From the NCBI RefSeq assembly GCF_014905095.1, contig NZ_CP041165.1, forward strand, positions 434,001 to 498,000: a DNA stretch of 64,000 nt. The letters are read 5' to 3'. The position numbers and the translations under genes are program-made. Source of the DNA: Sulfurimonas marina. GTDB taxonomy: Bacteria > Campylobacterota > Campylobacteria > Campylobacterales > Sulfurimonadaceae. Below, in pieces: positions 39,116-47,789 of this stretch (position 1 is the first letter of the stretch; each line of letters begins with the position of its first letter). A model generated the notes under the pieces. That model worked only from the letters and a program-made list of their open reading frames with translations, was not told where the DNA came from and searched no databases.

Positions 39116-39811
39116 ATGAATAGTAAAATTCTTTTAATGCTACAACTGCAAAATCAACTGAACGATGCTACAAATGGTGATGAATGGACAAAAGGGCTTA
39201 CAAAAAACGATAAAGTGATCAACTGGAGACGCTGCATATATATGGAATGTGCAGAGATGATCGATAGTTTTTCTTGGAAACATTGGAAAAATATTTATCA
39301 AGAGCCTGATTGGGATAACCTGCAAATTGAAGTTGTGGATGTATGGCATTTTATAATGTCTTTAGCAATCGAGAACTATCATCAAGAGATGAAAGGTGGT
39401 ATCGAGGATATCGCTATGATGATCTCAGATCTTGAAGCTCTTCATAGTATAGAAAATGAAGGTTCTGAAGAGTATGCATTAGACAATGCTGTAATGCAAA
39501 AAGTTGAAGAGATTATGAGTTTATCATTATCAAGAGACTCTTTAGAGTTAAATAGACTTTTAACTGATTTCTTTGAACTGGTAAGTATGAGCGGCTTAAA
39601 CTTAGATACATTGTATCGTCTGTACGTTGGAAAAAATATTCTAAATCAATTCCGTCAGGACAACGGTTATAAAGACGGCAGTTATGTAAAAGTTTGGGGG
39701 AGTGAAGAGGACAACGTTGTTATGAAACGTCTTTGGGAAGAAAACCCTGATCTTAAACCTGATGCCCTCTACAAAGAATTAACGAAAGCATATCACGCGT
39801 TTGTAAAGTGA
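39116..39811 (+). CDS. dut: Dimeric dUTP diphosphatase
   Basis: Hydrolyses dUTP to dUMP and PPi, keeping uracil out of DNA. 231 residues of the all-alpha, MazG-related dimeric type known from C. jejuni and trypanosomes, not the common trimeric beta type. Seen: LMLQLQNQLNDATNG, YMECAEMIDSFSWKHWK and EVVDVWHFIMS, whose acidic residues bind Mg2+, and GKNILNQFRQDNGYKDG near the end. Ribosome-binding site AAAGAGGGAAA. Its leader carries the inverted repeat above. Confidence 0.93.
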   Translation: MNSKILLMLQLQNQLNDATNGDEWTKGLTKNDKVINWRRCIYMECAEMIDSFSWKHWKNIYQEPDWDNLQIEVVDVWHFIMSLAIENYHQEMKGGIEDIAMMISDLEALHSIENEGSEEYALDNAVMQKVEEIMSLSLSRDSLELNRLLTDFFELVSMSGLNLDTLYRLYVGKNILNQFRQDNGYKDGSYVKVWGSEEDNVVMKRLWEENPDLKPDALYKELTKAYHAFVK

Positions 39812-39817
39812 TTTTAT

Positions 39818-40387
39818 TTGGATAAGATTTTAGAGATTCAAAATTTAGAGTTTGGATATAGTCGGGACAATATCTTATTTTCCGATCTCAACCTCTCTTT
39901 AAAAAAAGGGGAGTTCAAATCTATTACCGGTGCAAGCGGTGCGGGTAAAAGTACTGTATTTGAACTTATTCTCGGAAATCTAAAGCCGCTTCAAGGGAGC
40001 GTGAAAGCAAGTAAAATTTCTCAAGTATTTCAAGACCCTTACAGCTCATTTCACCCTAGTTATACTATAATCAACCAGATTAAAGATGTAGCGCCTCTTG
40101 ACGAACTGCAAGAGTATTTGGATATATTACAGCTTGAAGCTGAGCTTTTAGAACAGTTGCCCCATAAACTCTCAGGCGGTCAACTGCAACGTGCTTCAAT
40201 ACTTCGTGCAATGTTAATGAAGCCAGACCTTCTGCTTCTTGATGAACCTACATCAGCTCTTGACAATGTTATACAGTTGGATGTGATGCAGATGCTTATA
40301 AAACATCTCGATAAGATGGGGATGTTACTTATTACACACGATTTGGATTTAGCAAAATGGTGCAGTGATGAGATTATTAAGATTTAA
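39818..40387 (+). CDS. Short ABC transporter ATP-binding protein (peptide/nickel type)
   Basis: 189 residues: Walker A TGASGAGKSTVFEL, Q-loop SQVFQDPYSSFHPSYT as in DppF/NikE-type proteins, signature LSGGQLQRASI, Walker B LLLLDEPTSALD and the switch His in LITHD. It ends soon after the His loop, so it lacks the C-terminal oligopeptide-binding extension (usual length about 260). TTG start, seven bases after dut. No permease or binding protein adjoins it. Convergent with crcB, overlapping by 11 bases. Confidence 0.85.
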   Translation: MDKILEIQNLEFGYSRDNILFSDLNLSLKKGEFKSITGASGAGKSTVFELILGNLKPLQGSVKASKISQVFQDPYSSFHPSYTIINQIKDVAPLDELQEYLDILQLEAELLEQLPHKLSGGQLQRASILRAMLMKPDLLLLDEPTSALDNVIQLDVMQMLIKHLDKMGMLLITHDLDLAKWCSDEIIKI

Positions 40388-40766
40388 AAAAGTGGTTGAC
40401 TAAATAGTAGCCGCTTCCCGCCATTAAAATAGTACCAAATAGGTTTAGTGCCATATTTACAAATGCAAGTGCTAAACTTCCACCCTGAAGCAGTAAAAAA
40501 CTCTCCATTGCAAATGTTGAATAGGTTGTAAGTGCTCCAAGTATCCCTGTTGAGAGAAAAGATTTGAAAGCTACGGGAAGTGAGGAGTAAAGAAAATAAG
40601 CTACTAAACATCCCATTATAAAACTGCCTAAAAGGTTTACACCAAGAGTTCCAAAAGGGAGATCGTGAGGCAGTTTATGTGAAATTACACCGTTTAGATA
40701 GGCTCTAAGAACTGCTCCGATAAAACCGCCGCTACCTATTGCCAGTAGCGTTTGCCAACTCATCAT
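40377..40766 (-). CDS. crcB: Fluoride ion exporter CrcB (Fluc channel)
   Basis: 129 residues, four membrane helices, with GSGGFIGAVLRAYL at the start and GALTTYSTFAMES, the Fluc family signature with the pore Thr/Ser/Phe. It exports toxic fluoride as an inverted dimer. It starts inside plsC (35-base overlap, different frame), implying translational coupling. I saw no fluoride riboswitch upstream; it is the last gene of the ctp-pur-plsC-crcB operon. Confidence 0.93.
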   Translation of the reverse strand: MMSWQTLLAIGSGGFIGAVLRAYLNGVISHKLPHDLPFGTLGVNLLGSFIMGCLVAYFLYSSLPVAFKSFLSTGILGALTTYSTFAMESFLLLQGGSLALAFVNMALNLFGTILMAGSGYYLVNHFFKS

Positions 40767-41430
40767 CGTAAACCTTTTGCATAGTATCGTGGAGATTATT
40801 TAACCAATCTGGATCGCTTTTATCGGCAATAAAGGGCTCTAAAAAAACTACAGTAATGTTTCTTGGCATATAAAAAAATGTTTTTACATCGTAACAACCG
40901 GCTGTATCGATTAAAACAACAGGCTGTACTTTTAGTTTGTACTTATCTGCAATAACTTTTGCACCTGCTTTAAAAGGGAGCATTCTTCTAGTACGTGAGC
41001 GTGTGCCTTCAGGGAACATTGTAATAACCCTATTTTTTGAAAGTCTGTCTTTTGTCGCTTTTAAAAGCTTTACTAATGATGTTTTGCTCTCACGTTCTAT
41101 CTCAATATCTTCAGGCAATCTCATAGCAAGACCGAAAAAAGGAACATGAAACAGAGCTTTTTTTGCTACCCATGCAAGATCTTTTTTTGTTGTTGTCTCC
41201 ATTACACCGATATCTAGGTCACTTTGGTGGTTGACTAAAAACATCTGTACATCTTCAGCCTCTTCACCTTTAATTGTAGTGCGGAAAAAAGTAGTGACAC
41301 GAATAAACCAAGATGAGATTTTTCTAGGGTAAGGTCTAGGTAGAATAAAGTGCAGTAATATTGATAAGGCCAATGCAGTAAATATTATAACTGTTGCAAA
41401 AAACCAATTAATATGAGCAAGTATCTTCAT
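40732..41430 (-). CDS. plsC: 1-acyl-sn-glycerol-3-phosphate acyltransferase
   Basis: Makes phosphatidic acid. 232 residues: an N-terminal membrane helix (about 8-30), the NHQSDLD catalytic box (HX4D, near 68) and the FPEGTRSR substrate box near 141. Overlaps the SH3-protein gene by 23 bases and crcB by 35. Confidence 0.94.
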   Translation of the reverse strand: MKILAHINWFFATVIIFTALALSILLHFILPRPYPRKISSWFIRVTTFFRTTIKGEEAEDVQMFLVNHQSDLDIGVMETTTKKDLAWVAKKALFHVPFFGLAMRLPEDIEIERESKTSLVKLLKATKDRLSKNRVITMFPEGTRSRTRRMLPFKAGAKVIADKYKLKVQPVVLIDTAGCYDVKTFFYMPRNITVVFLEPFIADKSDPDWLNNLHDTMQKVYDDELANATGNR

Positions 41431-42457
41431 TTTTGACCCAACCTATTTTTTCATTTTCTAGTCGAACTTTAATATAGTTCTTAACACTTCCCTCTTTGAG
41501 AAGATATTTTTGATTTTCCGTAACTTCAAAAATTGTTCCGTTATCTACCGGAAGGAGATGGATAGAAGCATCTTTTTTTATACATACTTCTTGTTGCGGT
41601 GTCGCTATGAAATAGATATATCCTAGCGGGAAAACAACTAAAATTAAATAGATATATTTTTTTCTCCATACAATCAAAACTGCAAGCAGTACAGCGACTG
41701 CTATAGCTATGTACATTTTTATTTTTTCATGTGATTGGTTTTGAGGTTTGAGATCTGTTTGTGTCGCAACACTGTCATCATCTACAATAATAGGAATTTT
41801 TATATCTAAAAATTTATTTTCAAGGAGGTTAAAATATGAAAATGTAAATGTTTCATATTTTTTATCAATCACTACAAAGTAAGTAACCTTACCATTTTTA
41901 AGTGATTGCTTCAAAGACTCTTGCCCCTGTTTGTATACATTCTTAAAGTGCATAGCATTAAGCATGGAGTTTTCAGCCGTTGCACTAAACACTACAATAT
42001 TGTGTTTATTGTCATAGCTTGTAGTTTTGTAGTTTTTCAAAGAAAAGCTGTCTGCAATTACATGTGAGAAATCTCTTTGGGGATTGAGCGTAATAATATT
42101 TAAGTCACTACCCTTAATTGTAGTAGAATCATACTCCTGTGAGCTTACAAGATATGCTTCTATATCGGGGAGCTTTGCTCTGCTAGATGTAAGGTAAAGT
42201 TTAAAAGTATCGTAATAAAATTTACCCTTTTTTACTCTGTAGGGTACTTTATTTAAAACACGGATGCCTTTATGATCGCTAAATTTATATTTTATATCTT
42301 GAAAGTTTTTGACAGTAGAGAGAGTCTTTACTGTCACATCGAAGATTTGCCCTTTTATCACTCTTTGAGGTACTTCATCGTAACTAAAGTAGATCACTTT
42401 ATTTGCGAATAAAGCACTAGTAATGAGAGAGAGGATAAAAAGAGCTCTTACAATCAC
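41408..42457 (-). CDS. Periplasmic-anchored SH3-domain protein
   Basis: 349 residues: signal peptide (MIVRALFILSLITSALFA), a beta-rich periplasmic domain (about 18-235), two closely spaced membrane helices (about 247-265 and 270-288) and a C-terminal SH3-like domain (about 292-349, ending in KIGWVKNEDTC). I believe C. jejuni has its counterpart at the same place (Cj0515). It overlaps purQ by four bases. Function unknown; a cell-wall link is suggested only by the SH3 fold. Confidence 0.75.
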   Translation of the reverse strand: MIVRALFILSLITSALFANKVIYFSYDEVPQRVIKGQIFDVTVKTLSTVKNFQDIKYKFSDHKGIRVLNKVPYRVKKGKFYYDTFKLYLTSSRAKLPDIEAYLVSSQEYDSTTIKGSDLNIITLNPQRDFSHVIADSFSLKNYKTTSYDNKHNIVVFSATAENSMLNAMHFKNVYKQGQESLKQSLKNGKVTYFVVIDKKYETFTFSYFNLLENKFLDIKIPIIVDDDSVATQTDLKPQNQSHEKIKMYIAIAVAVLLAVLIVWRKKYIYLILVVFPLGYIYFIATPQQEVCIKKDASIHLLPVDNGTIFEVTENQKYLLKEGSVKNYIKVRLENEKIGWVKNEDTCSY

Positions 42458-43128
42458 GACTCTAAAAATCCTTCTAACATTTTTACACCGTCATCACTAC
42501 CAAGTACTGCTTCCATAGCACGTTCAGGGTGTGGCATAAGACCAAATACATTTTTCTCTTTATTACAAACACCTGCAATAGAAGCTACACTTCCGTTAGG
42601 GTTTTGGATATTACCCTCAGCATCTGTATATCTTAAAAGAATTTGGCCGTTTGCTTCAAGCTCTTTAAGTCCATCTTCATTAATGTAGTAGTTCCCGTCA
42701 TGGTGAGCAATAGGGATATTTACAACATCACCGTTATCAAGTTTTTTCAAAAATGTATTGTCATTATTCTCAACTTTTAAGTGGTGGTGCTTTGAGATAA
42801 AATGAAGATTTTCATTTCTTTTTAGTGCACCAGGAAGAAGACGAGATTCTGTTAAAACTTGAAAACCGTTACAGATACCTAAAACTTTCCCACCCTTAGA
42901 AGCATATTCTTTTACAGCTTGCATAACAGGTGAAAATTTTGCGATAGCACCACTTCTTAAGTAATCTCCGTAAGAGAATCCACCAGCAACAACTAATAGG
43001 TCTGTGTCTGCAGGAATAGATTCTGATTTATGCCAAACGATCTCTGTTTGTGCACCTAGTTTTTCAAATGCATACTGTGTATCATATTCACAGTTTGTAC
43101 CTGGAAATTGTAAAATTGAAACTTTCAT
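42454..43128 (-). CDS. purQ: Phosphoribosylformylglycinamidine synthase subunit PurQ
   Basis: Glutaminase subunit of FGAM synthase. 224 residues, class I amidotransferase: nucleophile Cys in VLGICNGFQVL near 86 and the His-Glu of LMPHPERAM near 198. It works with PurS (next gene) and a small-type PurL elsewhere. Starts on the last base of purS. Confidence 0.97.
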   Translation of the reverse strand: MKVSILQFPGTNCEYDTQYAFEKLGAQTEIVWHKSESIPADTDLLVVAGGFSYGDYLRSGAIAKFSPVMQAVKEYASKGGKVLGICNGFQVLTESRLLPGALKRNENLHFISKHHHLKVENNDNTFLKKLDNGDVVNIPIAHHDGNYYINEDGLKELEANGQILLRYTDAEGNIQNPNGSVASIAGVCNKEKNVFGLMPHPERAMEAVLGSDDGVKMLEGFLES

Positions 43129-43367
43129 TATACTAGCTCGATCTCGTAGTCTTCAATAACAGTATTTGCTAAAAGTTCTTCACACATTTTAGTAACTTCG
43201 CTCATAGCTTTTTCTTTATCACTCTCTTGAAGTTGTAATACTATTTGTTTTCCAACACGAACATCTTCTACACCATTGAAGTGTAATGAATCTAAAGCAT
43301 GATGTACAGCTTTTCCTTGAGAATCTAATACACCTTGTTTTAAAGATACGTTTACAATTGCTTTCAT
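43128..43367 (-). CDS. purS: Phosphoribosylformylglycinamidine synthase subunit PurS
   Basis: 79 residues, small subunit bridging PurQ and PurL. Typical VNVSLKQGVLDSQGKAVHHAL near the start and VEDVRVGKQI. One-base overlap with purQ; 20 bases after purC. Confidence 0.95.
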   Translation of the reverse strand: MKAIVNVSLKQGVLDSQGKAVHHALDSLHFNGVEDVRVGKQIVLQLQESDKEKAMSEVTKMCEELLANTVIEDYEIELV

Positions 43368-43387
43368 TCTTTCTCTTTTCCTTGAAT

Positions 43388-44101
43388 TTATTTGTTTAAA
43401 ATACGGTTTAGTACTTCTTCGTAAGCTACTTTAAGTCCACCTAAACCTTGACGGAATCTGTCTTTATCCATTTTCTCACCAGTTTCAGCATCCCAGAAAC
43501 GGCAGTTATCCGGAGAGATCTCATCGATTAAGATAATATTACCATCAGCATCTTTACCGAACTCAAGTTTGAAATCAACGAGGTTAAGACCTTTTGTCGC
43601 AAAATAAGGTTTAAGTACATCATTTACTTGTCTAGCCATTCTGCGAAGTTTGTCTAATTCATCTTGGTAATCTACAAGACCTAAGATAAGTGCATGTTGA
43701 TCGTTAAGTTTTGGATCACCTAAATCATCATTTTTATAGTCAAATTCAACTAAAGTAAATGGTAAAACTTTTCCGTCTTCAATTCCAAGGTTGCGTGAAA
43801 GTGAACCTGTGGCAATATTTCTTACAATTACTTCTATTAAGATAACATCAGCTTTTTTATGAAGCATATGGTTGTCATCTAACATTTCAACAAAGTGTGT
43901 AGGGATTTTATTATCCGCTAAAAGTTTGAATAACTCTGTAGAAATTTTATTATTTAAAGCACCTTTGCCGGCTTCACTAGATTTCTTCTCCCCATTAAAT
44001 GCTGTTAAATCATCTTTAAATTCAGATATTACTAGGTTCGCATCTTCAGTAGACCAGATTTTTTTTGCTTTACCTTCATAAAGAAGTTCTTTTTTTTCCA
44101 T
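43388..44101 (-). CDS. purC: SAICAR synthetase
   Basis: Joins CAIR and aspartate in purine synthesis. 237 residues: [11 protein letters not shown] near 5 (nucleotide-binding loop), [17 protein letters not shown] near 92 and [14 protein letters not shown] near 189. Clear GAAAGGATAATTTTT leader before the ATG. Eight bases downstream of ctp. Confidence 0.97.
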   Translation of the reverse strand: MEKKELLYEGKAKKIWSTEDANLVISEFKDDLTAFNGEKKSSEAGKGALNNKISTELFKLLADNKIPTHFVEMLDDNHMLHKKADVILIEVIVRNIATGSLSRNLGIEDGKVLPFTLVEFDYKNDDLGDPKLNDQHALILGLVDYQDELDKLRRMARQVNDVLKPYFATKGLNLVDFKLEFGKDADGNIILIDEISPDNCRFWDAETGEKMDKDRFRQGLGGLKVAYEEVLNRILNK

Positions 44102-44109
44102 GTTAAAAA

Positions 44110-45420
44110 TTATCCTTTCGTAATTATAAGAGCTCTTAAAATATCAACTCCGGTTTTGAGTTGATTATCTTTGTTTAACATTTCTGGCGTAATTATATCT
44201 TTTTTATCTTTTTCTTTAGCTTTGTCGGCAGATTTTTTTCCATCAACTTTTTGTAGCTCTTGTTCAAGGTGCTTTTTGAGATCTGCTTCTTTGATCGCAA
44301 ACTCATTTTTATGCGTTTTTAATTCACCCGGTAAGGCAGTAATATCAGGCGTTACACCAACTGCTTGAATAGTTCTTCCACTCGGCAGGTAATATCTTGC
44401 AATTGTTAATTTAATCGCCTCTTCATCTGTAATTGGAAGTACAACTTGTACACTCCCTTTTCCAAAAGTGTTTTCACCAACTAAAACGGCACGTTTATGA
44501 TCTTGCAGGGCACCACTTACGATCTCACTTGCACTTGCACTTCCACCGTTAATAAGTACAACCATAGGAACTTTAGTTAAAGTTGAAGAGCGAGAAGCTT
44601 TATATACTTTATCCTCTCTTTTATCTCTCCCTTTTTGAGATACGATTTTCCCTTCATCTACAAAAATATCAACTAAACCTACAGCTTGATCTAAAAGTCC
44701 TCCCGGATCATTTCTAAGATCTAGCACGATCCCTTTTGTTGAGCCTTTTTTTGATTTGATTGCTTTTGTAACATCTTCGACTACTTTTTTATCAAAACTA
44801 GAAACTCTGATATATAAAATATCATCACCGACAGTTTTTGAATGAACTGAATCTATAGTGATTTTTCCTCTAACGATATGAACAGGGATTGGTTCAAGCT
44901 CCCCTTTTCTAACGATCGTAATATCGATTGGGTCTCCAACTTTTCCACGCATTAAAGATACTGCTTCATCAATTGTCATACCAAGCGTTGATTGTTCGTT
45001 AATCTTTAAAATAATATCACCAGCTTTGAGACCAGCTTTATCTGCCGGAGTATCGTCAATAGGTGCTATAACCGTTAATGCACCGTCTTTCATCCCTACC
45101 GTAATACCTAATCCTCCAAATTCACCGTCAGTCTGTACTTTTAAGCGTTTATAGTCTTTTTGTGTCAAGTAATTTGAATGTGCATCCAGGTTTTTCATCA
45201 TCCCGTCAAGCGATTTATCGATTAACTCTTCGATTGTTACATCATCAACGTTATATTGCTCTACTATTGAGATAACTTTTGTAAATTTAGCGAGTGCTTC
45301 GAGTCGCGATGTTTCAGCATCTTTTTTTGTAGCTTCTGCAAAAAGTGAGCTTGAGAGCAAAAGCGATAATGAAATAGCTACAGAGCTAAATCCGAGGGTA
45401 AAAAGTTTTTTGTTTTTCAT
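44110..45420 (-). CDS. ctpA: Carboxyl-terminal processing protease (S41 family)
   Basis: Periplasmic serine protease of 436 residues. Signal peptide or anchor ([22 protein letters not shown]), a PDZ domain (about 90-180, with GGLGITVGM), the S41 core with [15 protein letters not shown], the catalytic Ser in [13 protein letters not shown] and the Lys in [13 protein letters not shown]. It tends to trim periplasmic proteins and peptidoglycan hydrolases. First gene of the minus operon with purCSQ; a -10 TATAAT lies at 45463-45468. Confidence 0.95.
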   Translation of the reverse strand: MKNKKLFTLGFSSVAISLSLLLSSSLFAEATKKDAETSRLEALAKFTKVISIVEQYNVDDVTIEELIDKSLDGMMKNLDAHSNYLTQKDYKRLKVQTDGEFGGLGITVGMKDGALTVIAPIDDTPADKAGLKAGDIILKINEQSTLGMTIDEAVSLMRGKVGDPIDITIVRKGELEPIPVHIVRGKITIDSVHSKTVGDDILYIRVSSFDKKVVEDVTKAIKSKKGSTKGIVLDLRNDPGGLLDQAVGLVDIFVDEGKIVSQKGRDKREDKVYKASRSSTLTKVPMVVLINGGSASASEIVSGALQDHKRAVLVGENTFGKGSVQVVLPITDEEAIKLTIARYYLPSGRTIQAVGVTPDITALPGELKTHKNEFAIKEADLKKHLEQELQKVDGKKSADKAKEKDKKDIITPEMLNKDNQLKTGVDILRALIITKG

Positions 45421-45462
45421 GATGATTGCCTAATCTTTATATACTTGATTTTGAAAGTGGAT

Positions 45463-45468
45463 ATTATA
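45463..45468 (-). promoter_or_regulatory. -10 element for the ctp-pur operon
   Basis: Minus-strand TATAAT in TTGGTATAATATCC, 43 bases before the ctpA ATG. Confidence 0.5.
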
Positions 45469-45505
45469 CCAACTCTTATTAAATGGTAGTTTAAAAAAAA
45501 TTATA

Positions 45506-45511
45506 TATAAT
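45506..45511 (+). promoter_or_regulatory. -10 element for aroK
   Basis: TATAAT in TTATATATAATGTCG, 48 bases before the aroK ATG, in the divergent region with ctpA. Confidence 0.4.
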
Positions 45512-45558
45512 GTCGAAAGAAAATAGCTGTAGCTGTATTAAAGGTGAATTTTACAAGA

Positions 45559-46071
45559 ATGAAAAATATTGTACTTATTGGTTTTATGGGAGTGGGTAAA
45601 GGGAGCGTAGCTCGTGAAGTTATTAAACACTCTGACTATATAGCTATGGATACTGATGATCTTATCGAGAGTATGGAAAACAGAAAAATTAAAACAATTT
45701 TTGAAATCGAGGGTGAAGAGTATTTTAGAAAAATAGAAAAAAAAGTTGCTAAATGGTTAGAGGAGAGTGTAAAAAATACACTTATCTCTACAGGCGGCGG
45801 GTTTTATAAACAAAAAAACATCAAAAAAATAGGTACAATTGTTTTATTGGATTCCCCTTTTGATGAAATTATAAAGCGAATAAAAGAACATCCAAAAGCA
45901 GAGAAAAAATTTAAAAAAAGACCTTTACTGCAAGATCTTGAAAAAGCTAAAGAGCTGTACGATTTACGTCGTCCAGAGTATTTAAAAGTAGCTGACGTAG
46001 TTGTAGATGTTACAAATAAATCGGCACATGATTGTGCAAAAGAGTTATTGAAAAAGGTGAAAAAGTTATGA
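45559..46071 (+). CDS. aroK: Shikimate kinase
   Basis: Phosphorylates shikimate in aromatic synthesis. 170 residues from ATG 45559, which has AAGGTG 12 bases upstream; an in-frame GTG at 45544 would add five residues. P-loop GFMGVGKGSVA has Gly after the Lys, where AroK usually has Ser/Thr, resembling the GKGT loop of adenylate kinases. MDTDDLIE (substrate Asp), IFEIEGEEYFRKIE, TGGGF and the lid RPLLQD are standard. It shares ATGA with the next gene. Confidence 0.93.
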   Translation: MKNIVLIGFMGVGKGSVAREVIKHSDYIAMDTDDLIESMENRKIKTIFEIEGEEYFRKIEKKVAKWLEESVKNTLISTGGGFYKQKNIKKIGTIVLLDSPFDEIIKRIKEHPKAEKKFKKRPLLQDLEKAKELYDLRRPEYLKVADVVVDVTNKSAHDCAKELLKKVKKL

Positions 46072-46478
46072 AAAAGTTATTAATTATTATGATGCTTTTA
46101 AGCGGATCTCTTTTTGCAAATGAGATTCACTGGGCAAAAGATTTTACAAGCGGTATAAAAACAGCAAAAAAAGAGAATAAACCGGTTTTATTTGTTTTTT
46201 CAAGACACTCATGTAAATATTGTGTAATTCTAGAGAAAACAACTTTCTCTAATAACCAGGTGATTGATACTTTAAATAAAGATTTTGTTTCTATTATTGC
46301 ATATAGTGATGAAGGGGACAGATTCCCTCAAGAGTTATGGAGACCGGGTACTCCGACACTATGGTTCTTAGATGAAAATGGACAACCAATGTATCAACCT
46401 TTAATGGGTGCAGTTGGTGAAGAGTACTTTATAGAAGCATTAAAAGTTGTAAAAAAAGCATTTGACACAAAAAAATAA
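46068..46478 (+). CDS. Secreted thioredoxin-fold protein
   Basis: 136 residues from ATG 46068 (ATGA overlap with aroK). An upstream in-frame start at 46032 would put 12 charged residues before the signal peptide MKKLLIIMMLLSGSLFA, so it is rejected. Mature protein: thioredoxin-like with SRHSCKYCVILEKTTF (CxxC) and a cis-Pro in RPGTPTLWFLDENG. Likely a periplasmic disulfide oxidoreductase; partner unknown. Confidence 0.85.
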   Translation: MKKLLIIMMLLSGSLFANEIHWAKDFTSGIKTAKKENKPVLFVFSRHSCKYCVILEKTTFSNNQVIDTLNKDFVSIIAYSDEGDRFPQELWRPGTPTLWFLDENGQPMYQPLMGAVGEEYFIEALKVVKKAFDTKK

Positions 46479-46489
46479 GGCAAAATAAA

Positions 46490-47779
46490 ATGATGTTTAT
46501 AAATTCAAAAGATGGTAATTTTGAGGCTAATTTCCAAGAGCTTTTAGGGCGTGGAAAAATGGATATTGCGACAGTTAGCAATATAGTAATGAATATAATC
46601 AATGAGATCAGAACAGATAAAAACAAAGCTTTAAAAGAACATATTAGCAAGTTTGACAAATGGACACCCAACAGTGATGAAGATTTACAAATCTCTACAG
46701 AGTCTATGGCTAAAGCGTATGAAAATTTAGATAAAAAATTAAAAGATGCGCTCCATTTGGCATATGACAGAATTAAAGCTTATCACCAGAAACAAAAACC
46801 AAAATCTTGGTTTGACGATGAAGCAAACGGTACGATCCTTGGTCAAAAAGTAACGCCTGTTGATAGTGCAGGACTTTATATCCCAGGTGGTAAAGCTGCT
46901 TACCCTTCTTCATTACTTATGAACGTAATTCCTGCTCAGGTTGCGGGTGTTGAAGAGATAATCGTATGTACACCGACACCAGATAATGAACCAAATGAAC
47001 TGCTTTTAGCTGCATGTCATTTATGTGGTGTAACAAAAGTGTTTAAAGTTGGAGGGGCGAGTGCAATTGCAGCTATGGCTTACGGTACTGAAAATATCCC
47101 TAAGGTTGATGTTATTACGGGACCAGGTAATATCTTTGTAGCAACTGCTAAAAAGATGGTTTTCGGAGATGTACACATCGATATGATCGCAGGACCGAGT
47201 GAGATCGGAATTCTTGCAGATGAGAGTGCAAATCCTAACCATATGGCAATTGACCTTTTATCTCAAGCAGAACATGATGAGATGGCAAGCTCGATTTTAA
47301 TTACTCCGTCTCAAAAATTAGCTGATGAAGTAAAAGTTGAAATTGAAAACTGGTTACAAAAACTTCCTCGTCAAGAGATCGCAAGAAAATCTATTGAAGA
47401 GCGTGGAGCGATTATAGTAACATCTGATATGGATGAAGCGATAGAGCTTATGAACCAAATAGCACCTGAACACTTAGAAGTTGCAACGACATCACCATTT
47501 GAACTGTTACCATTTATTAAACATGCAGGGGCAATTTTCTTAGGACACAATACTCCTGAAGCTATCGGAGATTATGTTGCGGGACCTAATCATACCTTAC
47601 CGACAGGTGGAACAGCGAAATTTTACTCGCCGCTTGGTGTAGAAAATTTTATGAAAAAATCTTCTATTATCTCATTTAGTTCAAAAGCTATCAATGAGAT
47701 TGGAGAAGAGTGTGCATTGATCGCAAACACTGAAGGGTTAACTGCGCATGAACAATCAGTAAGAGTTAGATTAAAATAG
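46490..47779 (+). CDS. hisD: Histidinol dehydrogenase
   Basis: Last two oxidations to histidine, Zn2+- and NAD-dependent. 429 residues: GLYIPGGKAAYPSS near 128, GPGNIFVATAKKMV, GPSEIGILADESANP, SQAEHDEMASS (Zn His), and APEHLEV with HNTPEAIGDYVAGPNHTLPT. 11 bases after the thioredoxin gene; start ATG in AAAATGATG. Confidence 0.97.
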   Translation: MMFINSKDGNFEANFQELLGRGKMDIATVSNIVMNIINEIRTDKNKALKEHISKFDKWTPNSDEDLQISTESMAKAYENLDKKLKDALHLAYDRIKAYHQKQKPKSWFDDEANGTILGQKVTPVDSAGLYIPGGKAAYPSSLLMNVIPAQVAGVEEIIVCTPTPDNEPNELLLAACHLCGVTKVFKVGGASAIAAMAYGTENIPKVDVITGPGNIFVATAKKMVFGDVHIDMIAGPSEIGILADESANPNHMAIDLLSQAEHDEMASSILITPSQKLADEVKVEIENWLQKLPRQEIARKSIEERGAIIVTSDMDEAIELMNQIAPEHLEVATTSPFELLPFIKHAGAIFLGHNTPEAIGDYVAGPNHTLPTGGTAKFYSPLGVENFMKKSSIISFSSKAINEIGEECALIANTEGLTAHEQSVRVRLK

Positions 47780-47789
47780 GAAAAGAGAT

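Noticed and set aside
40767-41430. Fluoride riboswitch for crcB
   Set aside because: crcB begins inside plsC in an operon; no separate leader or matching structure is visible.
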